NCBI GenBank assembly: GCA_964523295.1
Contig: CAZGAH010000010.1
Location: forward strand, 15,452 to 79,451
DNA from: CAZGAH01 sp964523295
GTDB lineage: Bacteria > Desulfobacterota > Desulfovibrionia > Desulfovibrionales > Desulfovibrionaceae
Reading direction: 5' to 3'
Length of the DNA stretch: 64,000 nucleotides
The notes under the pieces were generated by a model. That model searched no databases. It was not told the origin of the DNA and saw nothing but the letters and a program-made list of their open reading frames with translations. Shown one piece after another: positions 27,289 through 37,176 of the stretch. How positions within the stretch are numbered: the first letter of the stretch is position 1; each line of letters starts with the position of its first letter. A program made the translations under genes and the position numbers.

Positions 27289-27823
27289 CGTCCGGGTTGA
27301 GGTTCGCAGGCGGAAAGGTCCCCCGGCGCTGGCTGTATTTCAGCGGAGCAAAGAACCCTTTTTTGTGAAGGGGAATTCATTTTTTTATAAAACTGGCTAT
27401 CCGGGCATACAATGTGACGGGGAAGGTAATGGTTCTGGGAACTGTCGTGTTCACGTAATGTGATTGCCCGGGGCCCTGACCGTCGTTGAATTCTTGAAAA
27501 ATTGCAGGAGAATCGCGTTGTAGCCGTGCCCAATGAATGGAACACGTCAGCGTATTTAGAAGGGATTCGAATCAGATGAAACTGTAACTCGTCGCAAACG
27601 CACCGTTGAAAGACGAACTGGCATTGGATGCTTGTGAATTCGTGCTCGCTCGCTTGGCCGGACGCGGAAAAGAGAAATAAAAAAAACGGGAGCAGCGACT
27701 GACCAGTGATCTCCGGATCGAGAAACCGGCAAAAAGTCTCGAAGACTTGCAATGGCAAAGCTCAGGCATTTTTAGTGCCCGCTCACAGCGGCACCATGCT
27801 TGCCTTGCTTCCGCATGCGTTGG
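27289..27823. other. Non-coding stretch, about 535 bases
   Basis: This stretch is AT-richer than its surroundings. ORFs here lack plausible starts, codon usage or similarity I can recognise. No hairpin with a T-run is obvious. It probably represents decayed accessory DNA between the Hsp20 remnant and pyrF. Confidence 0.4.
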
Positions 27824-28543
27824 TCATGATCCGCCTGACGCCTCGGCAATCTCCCGCTGCATGGCCTCGACTACGGACAGCGGATCGACCGCCGTCGCGA
27901 TCGGACGGCCCACAACCACGTGATCCGCCCCATTAGCTATAGCCTCGCGCGCGCTCACGACCCGCTTCTGGTCATCGATACCCGACTCCTCGACGTTCAG
28001 TCCCGGGCGGATGCCCGGGGTCACGATGAGCAGGCCTGAACCCAACCCGGCACGCAAGCGCGCCGCCTCGCGTCCGGAGCAGACCACGCCGTCGCAACCC
28101 AGCTCAAGGGCCTTAAATGCGCGAACGTATACCAGTTCGTCCACCGAGCCTGTCAGTCCCATGGCTCGCAAATCGCTGCCGTCAAAGCTGGTGAGCACGG
28201 TGACGGCCAAAATTTTCGTATCCGCGCGCGCCTGGATCGCTGCTTTGAGAATCGGCTCATTTCCGTGTACCGTGGCCAGGGCGACCTTGCGCCTGGCCAA
28301 CTCGCCCACTGCGCGCCCCACCGTCTCGGGGATATCGAAGAACTTGAGATCGACCATGACCTTGTGGCCACGATCCTGGATCCATTCTACGATTGGAAAC
28401 CCGGCAGCCAGAAAAAGCTGCAAGCCCACCTTGAAGATGTTCACGCGGCCTTCCAGCCGCTCCACCCAGGTTTGGGCCGCCTTCGCCGAGTCCACATCCA
28501 GGGCGAAAATGAGTCGCTCGTTCAACGGGATAGACGTATGCAT
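27824..28543 (-). CDS. pyrF: Orotidine 5'-phosphate decarboxylase PyrF
   Basis: PyrF decarboxylates OMP to UMP, the last step of de novo pyrimidine synthesis. The 239-residue TIM-barrel protein has the N-terminal RLIFALDVDS and the catalytic Lys/Asp motif MVDLKFFDIPETV. It continues with TVHGNEPIL, LLIVTPGIRP and the phosphate loop HVVVGRPIA. GAGGAG lies 7 bases before the ATG. The next minus-strand gene upstream is the Cys-cluster protein, whose stop is about 60 bases away. Confidence 0.98.
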   Translation of the reverse strand: MHTSIPLNERLIFALDVDSAKAAQTWVERLEGRVNIFKVGLQLFLAAGFPIVEWIQDRGHKVMVDLKFFDIPETVGRAVGELARRKVALATVHGNEPILKAAIQARADTKILAVTVLTSFDGSDLRAMGLTGSVDELVYVRAFKALELGCDGVVCSGREAARLRAGLGSGLLIVTPGIRPGLNVEESGIDDQKRVVSAREAIANGADHVVVGRPIATAVDPLSVVEAMQREIAEASGGS

Positions 28544-28602
28544 CGTACTCCTCGGGAGGGGATATTCGCCGGGCGCGTGGCCCGGCTCCCGGCAACGGAA
28601 GT

Positions 28603-29208
28603 TTACGCTGCCCTCGGGCCGGCAAGCCGATGGGCAAGCGAGGTGAAATCACAGGCAAAGAGCAACTGCGACGCGCGCCGCAGAAATTCCTCGTGAAGGG
28701 CTGCTTCCTGCGCAGCCGCGTCGATCAGCCCGTAATACGGCAGCATCAACCGGTCCGCCGCCAGCTTGGTCTCCTGCGACGGGATCAGCACATCAGAGCG
28801 GCGGGTTATCCAGACATCTTCTTCCGGTGCGCAGGGTCGCCCGAACACAACGAAACGGCGACAGGCCACCGGACGCACCGGATACACCACGCAACGTCGC
28901 TCTAGTAAGAATCGACAGCCGGCATGACGCTTTCGGCGCAGCTGACGGGCCAGCACGCTGCGCAGCGTATCATCCAGCTGCGTATCCGCATACCAGGCCA
29001 TTCCGGCAATTTCCAGCGGGGTGACCGGAATGAGCTGGTTGCGACAGCAGTTACAACAACCGATCTGACAGGCCGGAACTCGACCGACCGCAGCAAGGGC
29101 CTGCCCCACGCTCTGGTCTATTACTGCCAGTGCGTCGAACAGCCAGGCCAGCCACGGCAGCCGGGCCTCATGCCCGGGAAAGTGCAGGCGTGTCGTGTCG
29201 TTGTCCAT
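28603..29208 (-). CDS. YkgJ-type cysteine-cluster protein
   Basis: This protein of about 200 residues resembles the YkgJ (zinc- or iron-chelating) family. The metal-site cysteines occur in CQIGCCNCCRNQ (about residues 47-58) and again in CRFLLERRCVVYPVRPVACR. The family signature CxxCC...C...C is recognisable; biochemical function is unproven in the family. The frame extends to 29253, but the ATG at 29208 is preferred because the extra 15 residues lack a ribosome-binding site. It lies upstream of pyrF on the same strand. Confidence 0.8.
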   Translation of the reverse strand: MDNDTTRLHFPGHEARLPWLAWLFDALAVIDQSVGQALAAVGRVPACQIGCCNCCRNQLIPVTPLEIAGMAWYADTQLDDTLRSVLARQLRRKRHAGCRFLLERRCVVYPVRPVACRRFVVFGRPCAPEEDVWITRRSDVLIPSQETKLAADRLMLPYYGLIDAAAQEAALHEEFLRRASQLLFACDFTSLAHRLAGPRAA

Positions 29209-29287
29209 ATCCTGCCCCGGCGTCACCAGAGCACACCTCTTTCGTACATCCATACGCGCGGTGTTTCAAGCATGCAAGCTCGGGATA

Positions 29288-29436
29288 CCAGGGACATTTC
29301 ATCTGCCTTTGCCAGCAGCTCGGCATCGCCGATACTGCGGCGGGAGATGCTCTGGGTGTAGCGCGGCGTGCCGCGAGGTGATCCATGATCGCGTCGAGGT
29401 TTTCAATCCGCGAGCTGATCGCTCCTGTCAGTTTCG
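29288..29436 (+). repeat. Dispersed about 150-base repeat, copy 1
   Basis: This region aligns over about 150 bases with the reverse complement of 37810-37966. Shared blocks include GGGACATTT.ATCTGC, CTCGGCATCGCC and GGTTTTCAATCCGCGAGCTG. On the minus strand it reads LTGAISSRIENLDAIMDHLA and, in another frame, IGDAELLAKADEMSL. It is probably a decayed gene or element end present in several copies. The family is not recognised. Confidence 0.65.
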
Positions 29437-29500
29437 TCATTTTTTGAAACCATAAAACTATCCAATATTGAGTTCAGATTGTAAATTTTCATGGCTCTGT

Positions 29501-29881
29501 TCACTTACAGTGTTGAACGACCCCAAGGGCTACTATGCTCAGCACACGGAGGTGCGTCCGATTGCTGCCCTCACGTTCGATCATACGCCTCCAACCGAGA
29601 TAATTGGGCAGGCACTTCCTCGCCACTCCAGTAAACCGTTTCATCCAGCCTTTACTTCGGCTGTCGCAGGCGTTAACGTTTTGGACTTGAAATACTCTCG
29701 CGCTGACCCTGCCATACTTGTTGAAACTTAACGATTCATGTGGGATGGCGTACTTCTTCTCCACGGCCTTGTAGACATGCGCGCCGCCAGTACAGGGAAC
29801 GCTCTCCCTGGTGAGCAGCTGCGGCAGAAGTAATCCAACGTCGTTGATAAGCCGAACTTTACCGCCCCCTGCGGACCTCAT
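29501..29881 (-). pseudogene. IS1595-type transposase, C-terminal remnant
   Basis: The minus-strand frame ends with a typical IS1595 (ISXO2-like) C-terminus: GRVSARVFQVQNVNACDSRS, KGWMKRFTGVARKCLPNYLG and WRRMIE. The N-terminal zinc finger and most of the DDE core are absent, and the part before residue 45 has no similarity to the family. This is an inactive element fragment. Confidence 0.7.
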
Positions 29882-30000
29882 CCTCGCTGTGACATTGCTG
29901 AGTGTTTATGCACTTGGTATAAAGAATCGAAACTGAGGTGTTTAGAAGGAAATATGATTCATTACAATTTTAAATCATGGCCTCGCGGATAAAATGGCCC

Positions 30001-30038
30001 TGACGATCCAGGAGGAATTCGCTCCTTCCGGATCGTCA
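30001..30038 (-). terminator. Candidate terminator downstream of cysC
   Basis: A 9-bp stem (TGACGATCC / GGATCGTCA) with additional inner pairing (AGGAG/CTCCT) is followed on the minus strand by GGGCCATTTTAT. The T-run is short and it lies about 150 bases beyond the cysC stop. Confidence 0.4.
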
Positions 30039-30187
30039 TGGTCCAACGGGCTAGATTTATCGGAAATCTTTTTCCCTTCTACGGGGTGGCCAGGAGGGCT
30101 GCAAGAAATCGGACAACAGGTGCTTCGGCGTCTGGTTCACGTCATTTGGAGCCCCATCCGGCGCGGGCCTACAGGAAAAGAGCAGGA

Positions 30188-30793
30188 CTATCGATACCCG
30201 AGGAAGGCCAGACGCTCGCGCCAGGCCTCTTCGTCGGCGGGGGTAAAATCGCAGGGCGTACACTCAGCTGCCTGGGGAATGCGCCGCTGCCGCTCGAGCC
30301 AATCGATTATGCCGCACACGCTCTCGTCGACGCTCTGCCGGTCGGTATGGACGTGGATATCCGGCGCAGCGGGCGCTTCGTACGGATCGCTGACACCGGT
30401 GAAATGGGGAATCTCCCCGGCCAGGGCTCGCTTGTACAGCCCCTTGGCGTCGCGCTGGATGACGGTCTCCAGCGAGGAGTCGCAAAAGACCTCGACATAG
30501 TCGCCGATCAGCCGCCGGTTCACCTCGCGCGTCGCGGAATAGGGCGCTATGGCCGCGACGACGCTGACGACCTGATTCTTCGTCAGCAGATGGGATACGA
30601 AGCCGATGCGCTTGACGTTGATGTCGCGGTCCGCGCGCGTAAAACGCAAATCCTGACTGAAAATGGAGCGGATGATGTCGCCGTCGAGCAACTCAGCCCT
30701 GAGCCCGCGACGCCTGATCTCATAATATACCGCCTGCGACAAAGTCGTTTTGCCCGCTCCAGACAGCCCCGTGAACCAGAGAGTGAAACTCAT
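30188..30793 (-). CDS. cysC: Adenylylsulfate (APS) kinase
   Basis: CysC phosphorylates APS to PAPS. The 201-residue protein has the P-loop [13 protein letters not shown] near the N-terminus, LLDGDIIRSIF, FTRADRDINVKRIG and AIAPYSATREVNR. It also has the lid region DAKGLYKRALAGEIPHFTGV and DPYEAP. About 25 extra C-terminal residues (CTPCDFTPADEEAWRERL) follow the kinase core. The frame is open upstream to 31300, but the ATG at 30793 gives the normal kinase N-terminus. No other sulfate-assimilation gene is adjacent; a role in sulfating a surface glycan is possible. Confidence 0.93.
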   Translation of the reverse strand: MSFTLWFTGLSGAGKTTLSQAVYYEIRRRGLRAELLDGDIIRSIFSQDLRFTRADRDINVKRIGFVSHLLTKNQVVSVVAAIAPYSATREVNRRLIGDYVEVFCDSSLETVIQRDAKGLYKRALAGEIPHFTGVSDPYEAPAAPDIHVHTDRQSVDESVCGIIDWLERQRRIPQAAECTPCDFTPADEEAWRERLAFLGYR

Positions 30794-31255
30794 GCGCTTG
30801 CTTCCTTTGCGTACGAAAAATACCTTGCTAGCCTGTGGCAAGAATAATGTCAAAGGAAATGCGCGGAACGCGGGGAGACAATGGCAAAAATGCCGCACAA
30901 ACGTATATTTTTTGTTTTCGGTACGCAATCGCAAACTCATGGCTTTACCTTTTTCGCCCTCTTGACGATCATACTCCCAGCAATGGGGGAACGCCTGACG
31001 GGATATGTTTTTTTGCAAGGAGATCATAGAGTCCTTTCTGGTGCTAGATACGTAGCGAATACGAGAGCACGAGTTCGAAGCTCGACTCGCGACGTGCCGG
31101 ATCTGCTTCAAAATGATTCCAGTTTTCTCTGAGTTCCTATGCACGAGTCTAAGCATGAGGCGTATGAGCTGCGCGGAATGTTGACAACGACGTATGATTC
31201 GCCCTACGCAACACCTAAAATATCCACCGCCACGGGATGGAAAGGATTTAAGAGC
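30794..31255. promoter_or_regulatory. Divergent intergenic region between cysC and a glycosyltransferase gene
   Basis: This stretch of about 460 bases is AT-richer than the genes and must hold the promoters of both divergent genes. No clear operator or riboswitch is recognised. The open frames running through it have no ribosome-binding site. Confidence 0.4.
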
Positions 31256-32302
31256 ATGGCCAGGATTCTGTACGGCGTAATGGGCGATTCGCGCGGACAC
31301 TTGAGCCGCTCCCTGTCAGTTGCGCAGGCCATGGAGCAGCACGAATTTCTGTTTCTCGGCGGAGGCGCGGTCCATGATCTCAAGGCATTGGGATATACGG
31401 TGGAAGATGTCCCCATGCTGGCCACGTACTACCGGAATACGCGGCTGGACCTGCCCGGCACCGTAGGCAACGCGTTGCGTATTCTGTGCCGTAAGCGTCA
31501 TATTGTCGAACGAGTTACCCGAATCATCAAGGCCTTCGATCCGCACCTTATCATCACGGACTATGAATACTTTTTGCCCCAGGCAGCACGATCACTGGGG
31601 CTACCGTGCTACAGCGTAGACCATCAGCACGTGCTCACGAACTGCCTTTTCGAGCCCCCTTCGGGACAGTGGCTGAATCGCCAGATAACCTCGTTCCCTA
31701 TCCGTCATCTCTACAGCGCGGCCGACAAGTTTCTGGTCAGCTCCTTCTATCAATTACCCCCGAAAGACCCGACCCGCACCGAGGTCTATCCGCCGGTCCT
31801 GCGCAGGCTGGTCAAACAGTTTCACCCACGTCGCGATGGACATGTATTGGTCTATACGAGCGGCGGGGCCTATGAATTGCTGCTTTCCTTCCTTGAACGT
31901 ATCGACATGAAATTCATTATCTACGGATTCGGTGATCGGCCACCTCGACGAAACCTGGTGTTCAAAAAGCATTCCGAACAGGGATTTCTGGAAGACCTGG
32001 TCGGGTGTCTGTATGTCATATCGAATGGTGGACATTCGCTTATCAGCGAGTCATTGTATTATGGCAAGCCAGTAATCTGTTTTCCGATTCATTTCCTTTA
32101 TGAGCAATATTTAAATGGCTATTTCTTAGAAGAATACGGGTATGGGAAGTTGTGTATGGACATGAAAACCGGGCATAGCGTTATCGAGAGGATGGGAAGC
32201 GAAGTTGACAGCTTTCATAAGCGCATCAAAAATCTGAGTTTCTGGGGGAATGATCTTATTGCCGCCCGTCTGGAAGCGCTGATGGCTGCCCCACGTGAAT
32301 GA
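31256..32302 (+). CDS. MurG/UDP-glycosyltransferase-like protein (GT-B fold)
   Basis: This 348-residue protein begins ARILYGVMGDSRGHLSRSLS, the glycine-rich acceptor-side loop of GT1/GT28 enzymes. The donor-side C-terminal half has VYTSGGAYELLLSFL, IYGFGDRPP and the sugar-nucleotide motif VISNGGHSLISESLYYGKPV. These match the family of putative UDP-sugar transferases related to MurG. No membrane segment is visible, and it is probably attached at the inner leaflet. The ATG at 31256 fits the fold start; an upstream frame of 39 residues has no ribosome-binding site. Confidence 0.85.
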   Translation: MARILYGVMGDSRGHLSRSLSVAQAMEQHEFLFLGGGAVHDLKALGYTVEDVPMLATYYRNTRLDLPGTVGNALRILCRKRHIVERVTRIIKAFDPHLIITDYEYFLPQAARSLGLPCYSVDHQHVLTNCLFEPPSGQWLNRQITSFPIRHLYSAADKFLVSSFYQLPPKDPTRTEVYPPVLRRLVKQFHPRRDGHVLVYTSGGAYELLLSFLERIDMKFIIYGFGDRPPRRNLVFKKHSEQGFLEDLVGCLYVISNGGHSLISESLYYGKPVICFPIHFLYEQYLNGYFLEEYGYGKLCMDMKTGHSVIERMGSEVDSFHKRIKNLSFWGNDLIAARLEALMAAPRE

Positions 32303-32330
32303 CGAGCGCATCGGAGATGCAGGAGGAACG

Positions 32331-32816
32331 ATGGACAAGGAACGATTGTTACAGTCGGCCCGTGGGCTACGCCAGCCGTCCGAGGCAGCGGCCGAGGAGT
32401 ATGGGGCCAAGTGGAAGGAATTGGCCGGCAAGGTAACGAAAATGCTGGTCGAACGCGAGGATATAGACCGCCTTATCGGGCCGGGAAACACGGCGATGAT
32501 GGTGGATAACCACAAGAATCATGGCCGGTTCATGGAATCCCTGTTTCTTTCCTATTCGCCGGCACGGTTTATCGAAACGATCCTGTGGGTCTTTAGGGCA
32601 TACGGAGCCCATGGGTTCCGGCTGACCTACTGGCCGGCTCAACTCAATGCATGGCTCGAGGTCATGCACGAGGGGCTGACCAGGGAAACCTATCTGCAAC
32701 TCGCCCCATTTTACGAGTGGATGCTGGTGGAGCAACCCGCGTTTGCCGCTTTGAGCGAGTTCGAACCCTCGGCTTGGGAAACGCAGGCCCATCAGGCTGG
32801 ATCGCCGACGACGTGA
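32331..32816 (+). CDS. Conserved-looking protein of unknown function
   Basis: This 161-residue soluble protein is preceded by a perfect AGGAGG and lies 28 bases after the glycosyltransferase gene, so it is very likely translated. It is mostly helical. The middle (LIGPGNTAMMVDNHKNHGRF, then ESLFLSYSPARFIETILWVF) looks like the core of a regulatory all-helical domain with possible His ligands. I cannot assign a family. Confidence 0.7.
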   Translation: MDKERLLQSARGLRQPSEAAAEEYGAKWKELAGKVTKMLVEREDIDRLIGPGNTAMMVDNHKNHGRFMESLFLSYSPARFIETILWVFRAYGAHGFRLTYWPAQLNAWLEVMHEGLTRETYLQLAPFYEWMLVEQPAFAALSEFEPSAWETQAHQAGSPTT

Positions 32817-32896
32817 GCGCAGCCTTCCTCATTTTCTTTACAATTTCAGATCGGGTCAGGTTGAGCGGTGTCGTAGCCTGAGCCCCCTGTATATAC

Positions 32897-33349
32897 TCAT
32901 GTTTGCCGGGACCGGTTGTACCCACCCCCGGCAAAGCCGGGGGCTCGAATCTGTGAGCCGCTCAAAGCGGCTCTAAGAAACGCCTGAAGGCGGAATTTCA
33001 GTTGCCCGATTCGCTTGTCTTCTTGCTCTTGCTTGCGAATATACTCGCGAATCATCTTCTCCTCACGACCAACAGTTGAAACGAAATAACCACGTTCCCA
33101 GGAACTCTGAACAGCTAAGCCTCTAGCCCTATCCTGAATTCCCCTGGCTATGTGGATTGCGCTCTTTCCCTTCATAAAACCGACGACTTGAGCCACCGGG
33201 TATTTCGAGGGAATGGCAATGTACATATGCACATGGTCCTTGCGTAAGTGACCTTCAAGAATTTCACTTTCTCGTTGTATCGCCAGCTTATGGAAGAAAT
33301 CCCAAAAATATGTCCGGATATTTCCGAACCGGGGCAGCTTATGGAGTGC
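32897..33349 (-). pseudogene. IS200/IS605-type TnpA (HUH Y1) transposase, N-terminally truncated
   Basis: The minus-strand frame carries the HUH motif in HLRKDHVHMYIAIP, the block FMKGKSAIHIARG, RGYFVSTVGREE and the catalytic Tyr region IREYIRKQEQED. The first 25-30 residues of the family are missing. The frame opens right after the stop codon of the upstream gene at 33350-33352. The tail is extended through the terminal hairpins rather than ending at the usual place. It is inactive or a passenger. Confidence 0.8.
32925..32973. repeat. Paired REP-like hairpins at the end of the IS200-type remnant
   Basis: Two perfect hairpins lie in tandem: CCCCCGGC-AAA-GCCGGGGG (32925-32943) and GAGCCGCT-CAA-AGCGGCTC (32955-32973). 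Such imperfect-palindrome pairs are the subterminal structures recognised by TnpA at IS200/IS605 ends. Confidence 0.65.
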
Positions 33350-33943
33350 TCAGGGACAGGAGACGGGCACGTAAACCGTTGAGGAGCCGTCCACAATCTT
33401 TTCGTAACATTTTTTGTCCACACGATAAACAGTTGATTGAGCGGATTCCGCCGCGATGTAGGCGGTCGCCGGGAGCACGGAGAGAAACACCCCGGCAGCG
33501 ACACCGGCGGCAAAACCACCGGGATATGAACGGTAGTAGTTCCAGCCAGGCGTTACGTACGCCGGGCGGTAGCCAGGGGTATTGATGGTGACGTCACCCC
33601 GCTCGATGTTCGTGGTGTTGCCGGAATTGATGTTGACATCGCCCTGACGCACGCTTGTGGCGCGATTGCCTGATTTGACGTTTCCGCTGCCTTGCGTTCG
33701 CGTGTCCCTCGTTTGATACGTAGGGTTCGTGGGTTGCGCAGGGGGGCGCTGTCGAACCTGCTCCGGCTGCACTACACCACGCTCACCCGCTCCGCGACCC
33801 GCCCCGGCACGCTCGCCGACGCCCCCCCTGAATGCGAGCGCTTCACCTGAAAGGCCGAGGCAAAACAGGCACAGCATCGTCAGGGTGAGCCAGGACCAAG
33901 ACCTGGAGGCATGGGCCGATGTGATCCCAAAATACGTTTTCAT
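33350..33943 (-). CDS. Secreted Asn/Gly/Thr-rich protein with C-terminal two-Cys domain
   Basis: This 197-residue protein has an N-terminal signal segment (LTLTMLCLFCLGLSGEALA), so it is exported. The middle is a low-complexity stretch rich in Gly, Arg, Asn and Thr (GNVKSGNRATSVRQGDVNIN). A hydrophobic segment (GGFAAGVAAGVFLSVLPATA) precedes a short C-terminal motif CYEKIVDGSSTVYVPVSC found in several bacterial envelope proteins. The function is unknown. The ATG at 33943 is preferred, with GGGGGAACC upstream. An IS200-type remnant sits directly after its stop. Confidence 0.75.
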   Translation of the reverse strand: MKTYFGITSAHASRSWSWLTLTMLCLFCLGLSGEALAFRGGVGERAGAGRGAGERGVVQPEQVRQRPPAQPTNPTYQTRDTRTQGSGNVKSGNRATSVRQGDVNINSGNTTNIERGDVTINTPGYRPAYVTPGWNYYRSYPGGFAAGVAAGVFLSVLPATAYIAAESAQSTVYRVDKKCYEKIVDGSSTVYVPVSCP

Positions 33944-34039
33944 ACGGGTTCCCCCTGCTTCAGAGCGGTTGGCGTACGATGAAAGGCGGAGTCGCAAAGA
34001 GGCTGGATATGAATGCCGGCCGCTGGCGACGATATTAAC

Positions 34040-34432
34040 TCAGGCGGAAGCACTCGCCAGAGCCTTGGCCATGGCCAGGGCGACCTTGTTTTTCAGTTCA
34101 GCGAGATCCACTGATTTAACGACGTAATAATCCGCGGCAATGGATTTGAGATCATGCTGAAAGCTGTCGTAGGCGGTACTGAGAATAACCGGGAGTTGTT
34201 GATCCTTGCTGCGAATTTCCTGTAGCAGGTCGAGTCCGGAACGGTTACCCCCGAGTTTGATGTCCAGAACGACTACATGGGGTTTTTCCCGGGCGATGAC
34301 GTCGAGGATGCTTTCCAGGCCATCGGAGGTGGCCAGGACATACCCCTCATTGGCCAGTTCCTCCTGGTATAACAGACGGATATGTTTTTCGTCGTCAACG
34401 ACGAGCACTCGTTTTTCGATATTATCACTCAT
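34040..34432 (-). CDS. Single-domain response regulator (CheY-like receiver)
   Basis: This 130-residue receiver domain has VLVVDDEKHIRLLYQ, the phospho-acceptor in VVVLDIKLGG, the switch region VILSTAYDSF and a Lys in YYVVKSVDL. No output domain is present, so it acts through protein interaction or a phosphorelay. No kinase is adjacent. It is divergent from the PEGA gene. Confidence 0.93.
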   Translation of the reverse strand: MSDNIEKRVLVVDDEKHIRLLYQEELANEGYVLATSDGLESILDVIAREKPHVVVLDIKLGGNRSGLDLLQEIRSKDQQLPVILSTAYDSFQHDLKSIAADYYVVKSVDLAELKNKVALAMAKALASASA

Positions 34433-34820
34433 CTCGCGTCTCCATCGGATGCAGAAAAGTCAACATGACATTCACCGGTCGGATGATCTGGCAACAGCAC
34501 CCCAGATTGGTTGTCAATGCGTTGCCTTGCTTCATTCTCTAGTCCATACCCCGCCACTTGACAAGTTTTTTCTCTTGAGCATCCCGAACAGTTGTGTTTC
34601 AAGCAACGTGTCCGGTCGGACAATCCCGCCCCCCCCTTGGCTGATCTCCCCCGGCATTCATGTTTGCATCATTGGACCTACTCCGAATCTCAGGCTTTCA
34701 GGGGTTTTCTTGCAACAACGAGCGAAACGGGCTATGCAAACAGCCGGCGCCGCGATGCCAGGCTCCTCACGACCGGCGCGCGGATTCACACCTTTGCAGC
34801 CAAGACGGGGTGTATTTCGT
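34433..34820. promoter_or_regulatory. Divergent intergenic region, response regulator / PEGA gene
   Basis: About 390 bases without a credible gene. It contains an 18-base string (34679-34696) repeated exactly at 59014-59031, beside the ISL3 element. Promoters for both flanking genes must lie here but no clear box pair is visible. Confidence 0.35.
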
Positions 34821-37176
34821 ATGAAAACGTCCGGTATTGTCTCTCTACTTCTGGCATGTTGCCTGTCCATCGTCTGTCTGGGGCCCGTCAGGGTCGCCGC
34901 AGCCCCCGAGGGCGAGGGCAAGCTCTACATCAAAACCAATGTCGAAAACGCCACAATTCGTGTGCTCAATGTCTTGACGCCATTTCATCAGGGTATTGCG
35001 CTCGAGCCTGGAACCTACGTCGTGCAGGTTGCCGGCAAGGGGTATCTGCCGCAGACCAGACGGGTTCTGGTGGACGAGGGGCAGGATACTGTCCTCAAAG
35101 NNNNNNNNNNATCTTGTAGAAATCTAAGGCTCTGGGTTCCCAGATTGCCCTTGGTGAGTAGGTATCTTCGCTGACATGTGGAAACGTTGCCAGCTTTTCA
35201 GATCATAGCACGGCATGTATCCTGTGTCAAAAAACGCGAAGACGGTGTGGGCAGGCTCGACTCGGTCACAGAATCTGGTTTTTGCCGAGCTTGAGCGCGA
35301 CCCCCAGTACACGGGCGAGGGTGAAGAGCAGCCAAAACCGGAAGATAAAGCTACGGGCAGCGGCAAGGAGCGGCTGTTCGTTACGGTAGAGCCCGCGGAT
35401 GCGCTGGTCAGGGTCATCAACATCGGACCGCAGTTCAAGCAGGGAATGGAGCTCGGCTCCGGCCACTACGTGATCCAGGTCAAACGATCTGGCTATGAAA
35501 TCGAACTGCGCGAGGTGGATATCACGCCGGGTAAGGACCTGACCGTATCCATCACCATGCGCCCGAAGGGCGGGCAGGCGTCGCCTCCGTCCCCGGCGCA
35601 ACCACAGGACCCGGCCCAGCCGCAGCCGTCCGAGACCGGGCCCACCGCTGCTACCGACCCGACAGCCATGGCCCCGCAACCGACAGACACCGCCACACCG
35701 TCGGCAGCGGCGCCCGAGCCGCCGGTAACGACGCCACCTGCGCCCGTAGCCGATAATATCCCCGAGCCTCCGGTGACCGAAAGCGTGAAGGTCGTTCAGG
35801 GGCGGAAATTCTCCCGGCTCTTCGTACGCACGGTACCCGAGGAAGCCATGGTCCGCGTCCTCAATATCAGACCGAAATTTACGCAAGGCGTTGACCTCAA
35901 GCCCGGGCCCTTTGACGTGGAAGTCAGCAATAGCGGATATCGGATGCGGGTCATCAAGGTACATCTCGGGCCTGGCGAGGACAAAGAGGTTACCATCGCC
36001 CTGGTTCCGATTTCCGCCCTGCCAGCTCCGGCCGTGCCATCGCCGGCTGACACCATCCCGGTGCCTCCGGCAGCGGTCACACCAGTCCCGGCGGCACCGT
36101 CCGATACAACGCCTCCCTCGCCTGTCGCCCACCCTCAGGCCAGGATACCGGGCGCCGATCCGACCGTCCCGACGCCGGCGGAGCCTGATGCCGGGCGGCT
36201 GTACGTCAAGACCGATCTGGAGGACGCCACCATACGCCTTCTCAACAGCGAGCAGGAATTTCGCCAGGGAATCGAACTCAAGCCCGGGCTGTACGTCATT
36301 GAAGTGCGCAAGCGCGGGCTTCCGACTCGACTGACCCTCGCCCGCGTCGTTTCGGGAAAGGAAAAAACCGTCGAGCTGGTCCAGCCTGGCTGGCAGCCCG
36401 ATTCCGAAACCTCGCAGCAGGCCGCCCCGATCGCGCCCGCTCCTCAGCCCGCGCAAGAGCCCGCGACGCCCGAACCGGCGCCGGCGCCGCCACGGCCGCG
36501 TCTCTCGATCCACACCGACCCCGCTGACGCCGTAATCCACATCGCCGGGTTGTCCCTGGAGTTCCAGCAGGGGATGGAGCTTGATCCCGGACGCTATGAA
36601 ATCGAAATCAGCAAACCTGGCTACAAGACCTGGAAAGGCGCCATAGAGCTTGCTCCGGGTAAAGAGCCTTCCCTGGACATCACTCTGGCCGAAGAGAGTC
36701 CGCCGCCTGCCGCTGCGCCCGTTGTTGCCACCCCGGCAGCCCAGGCCCCGGCATCACTGACGCCACCTCCGGCCCCCGCGCCCCCAAAGAAAGCGCCCGA
36801 GATCGCCGGCATGACCGCGCAACAGGAAGAACTCAACGCCCTGCTCGATCAGGCCTTGGAACTCGAGCGCAACCGCGAGTTCACCAAGGCGCTGGAACTC
36901 ATCGATCAGGTCTTGCAGCGCAATCCTGACAGCGCGCGCGGCTACAAGGCGCGTGGAGACAATTTTCACGCCATGCGCAAGTACGAGGAGGCGCTTCAGA
37001 ACTATAACCGGGCCATCGAACTGGACCCCGGATACGAAAACGCCTACGCCGAGCGCGGCGCCATTTACGTTGAAATGAAGGACATCGAGTCCGCCTGCTA
37101 CGACTTCTGGAAGGCTTGCGCGCTCGGGAAGTGTAAAGAAATTGGCGTGGCGAAGCAGAAGGGCCTTTGCCGCTAG
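34821..37176 (+). CDS. PEGA-repeat and TPR envelope protein, interrupted by gap and inserted DNA
   Basis: The gene starts with a signal peptide (SIVSLL-type hydrophobic core; LLLACCLSIVCLGPVRVAAA) and a first PEGA-like repeat (ENATIRVLNVLTPFHQGIAL). It stops at the N-run 35101-35110. The following 170 bases contain stops in all frames and look like the end of an inserted element. Coding resumes near 35281 with ELERDPQYTGEGEEQ. At least four more PEGA-like repeats follow, with the variant signature RVxNIxPxFxQGxxLxxG, separated by Pro/Ala-rich linkers. Two TPR-like units close the protein (FTKALELIDQVLQRNPDSAR, YENAYAERGAIYVEM). PEGA domains bind surface layers or peptidoglycan. If the insertion is real, the gene is broken. 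Confidence 0.7.

Noticed and set aside
27246..27758. 170-codon minus-strand ORF overlapping the Hsp20 remnant
   Set aside because: It conflicts in frame with the recognisable Hsp20 pieces and shows no domain or start signal.
30794..31300. N-terminal extension of cysC by 169 codons
   Set aside because: The APS kinase fold begins at the ATG 30793. The upstream frame is AT-rich, lacks a start signal and resembles no domain.
35111..35285. Minus-strand ORF suggesting a transposase end (FFDTGYMPCYDLKSWQRF)
   Set aside because: I could not match it to a transposase family by eye, so it is described only as inserted DNA.
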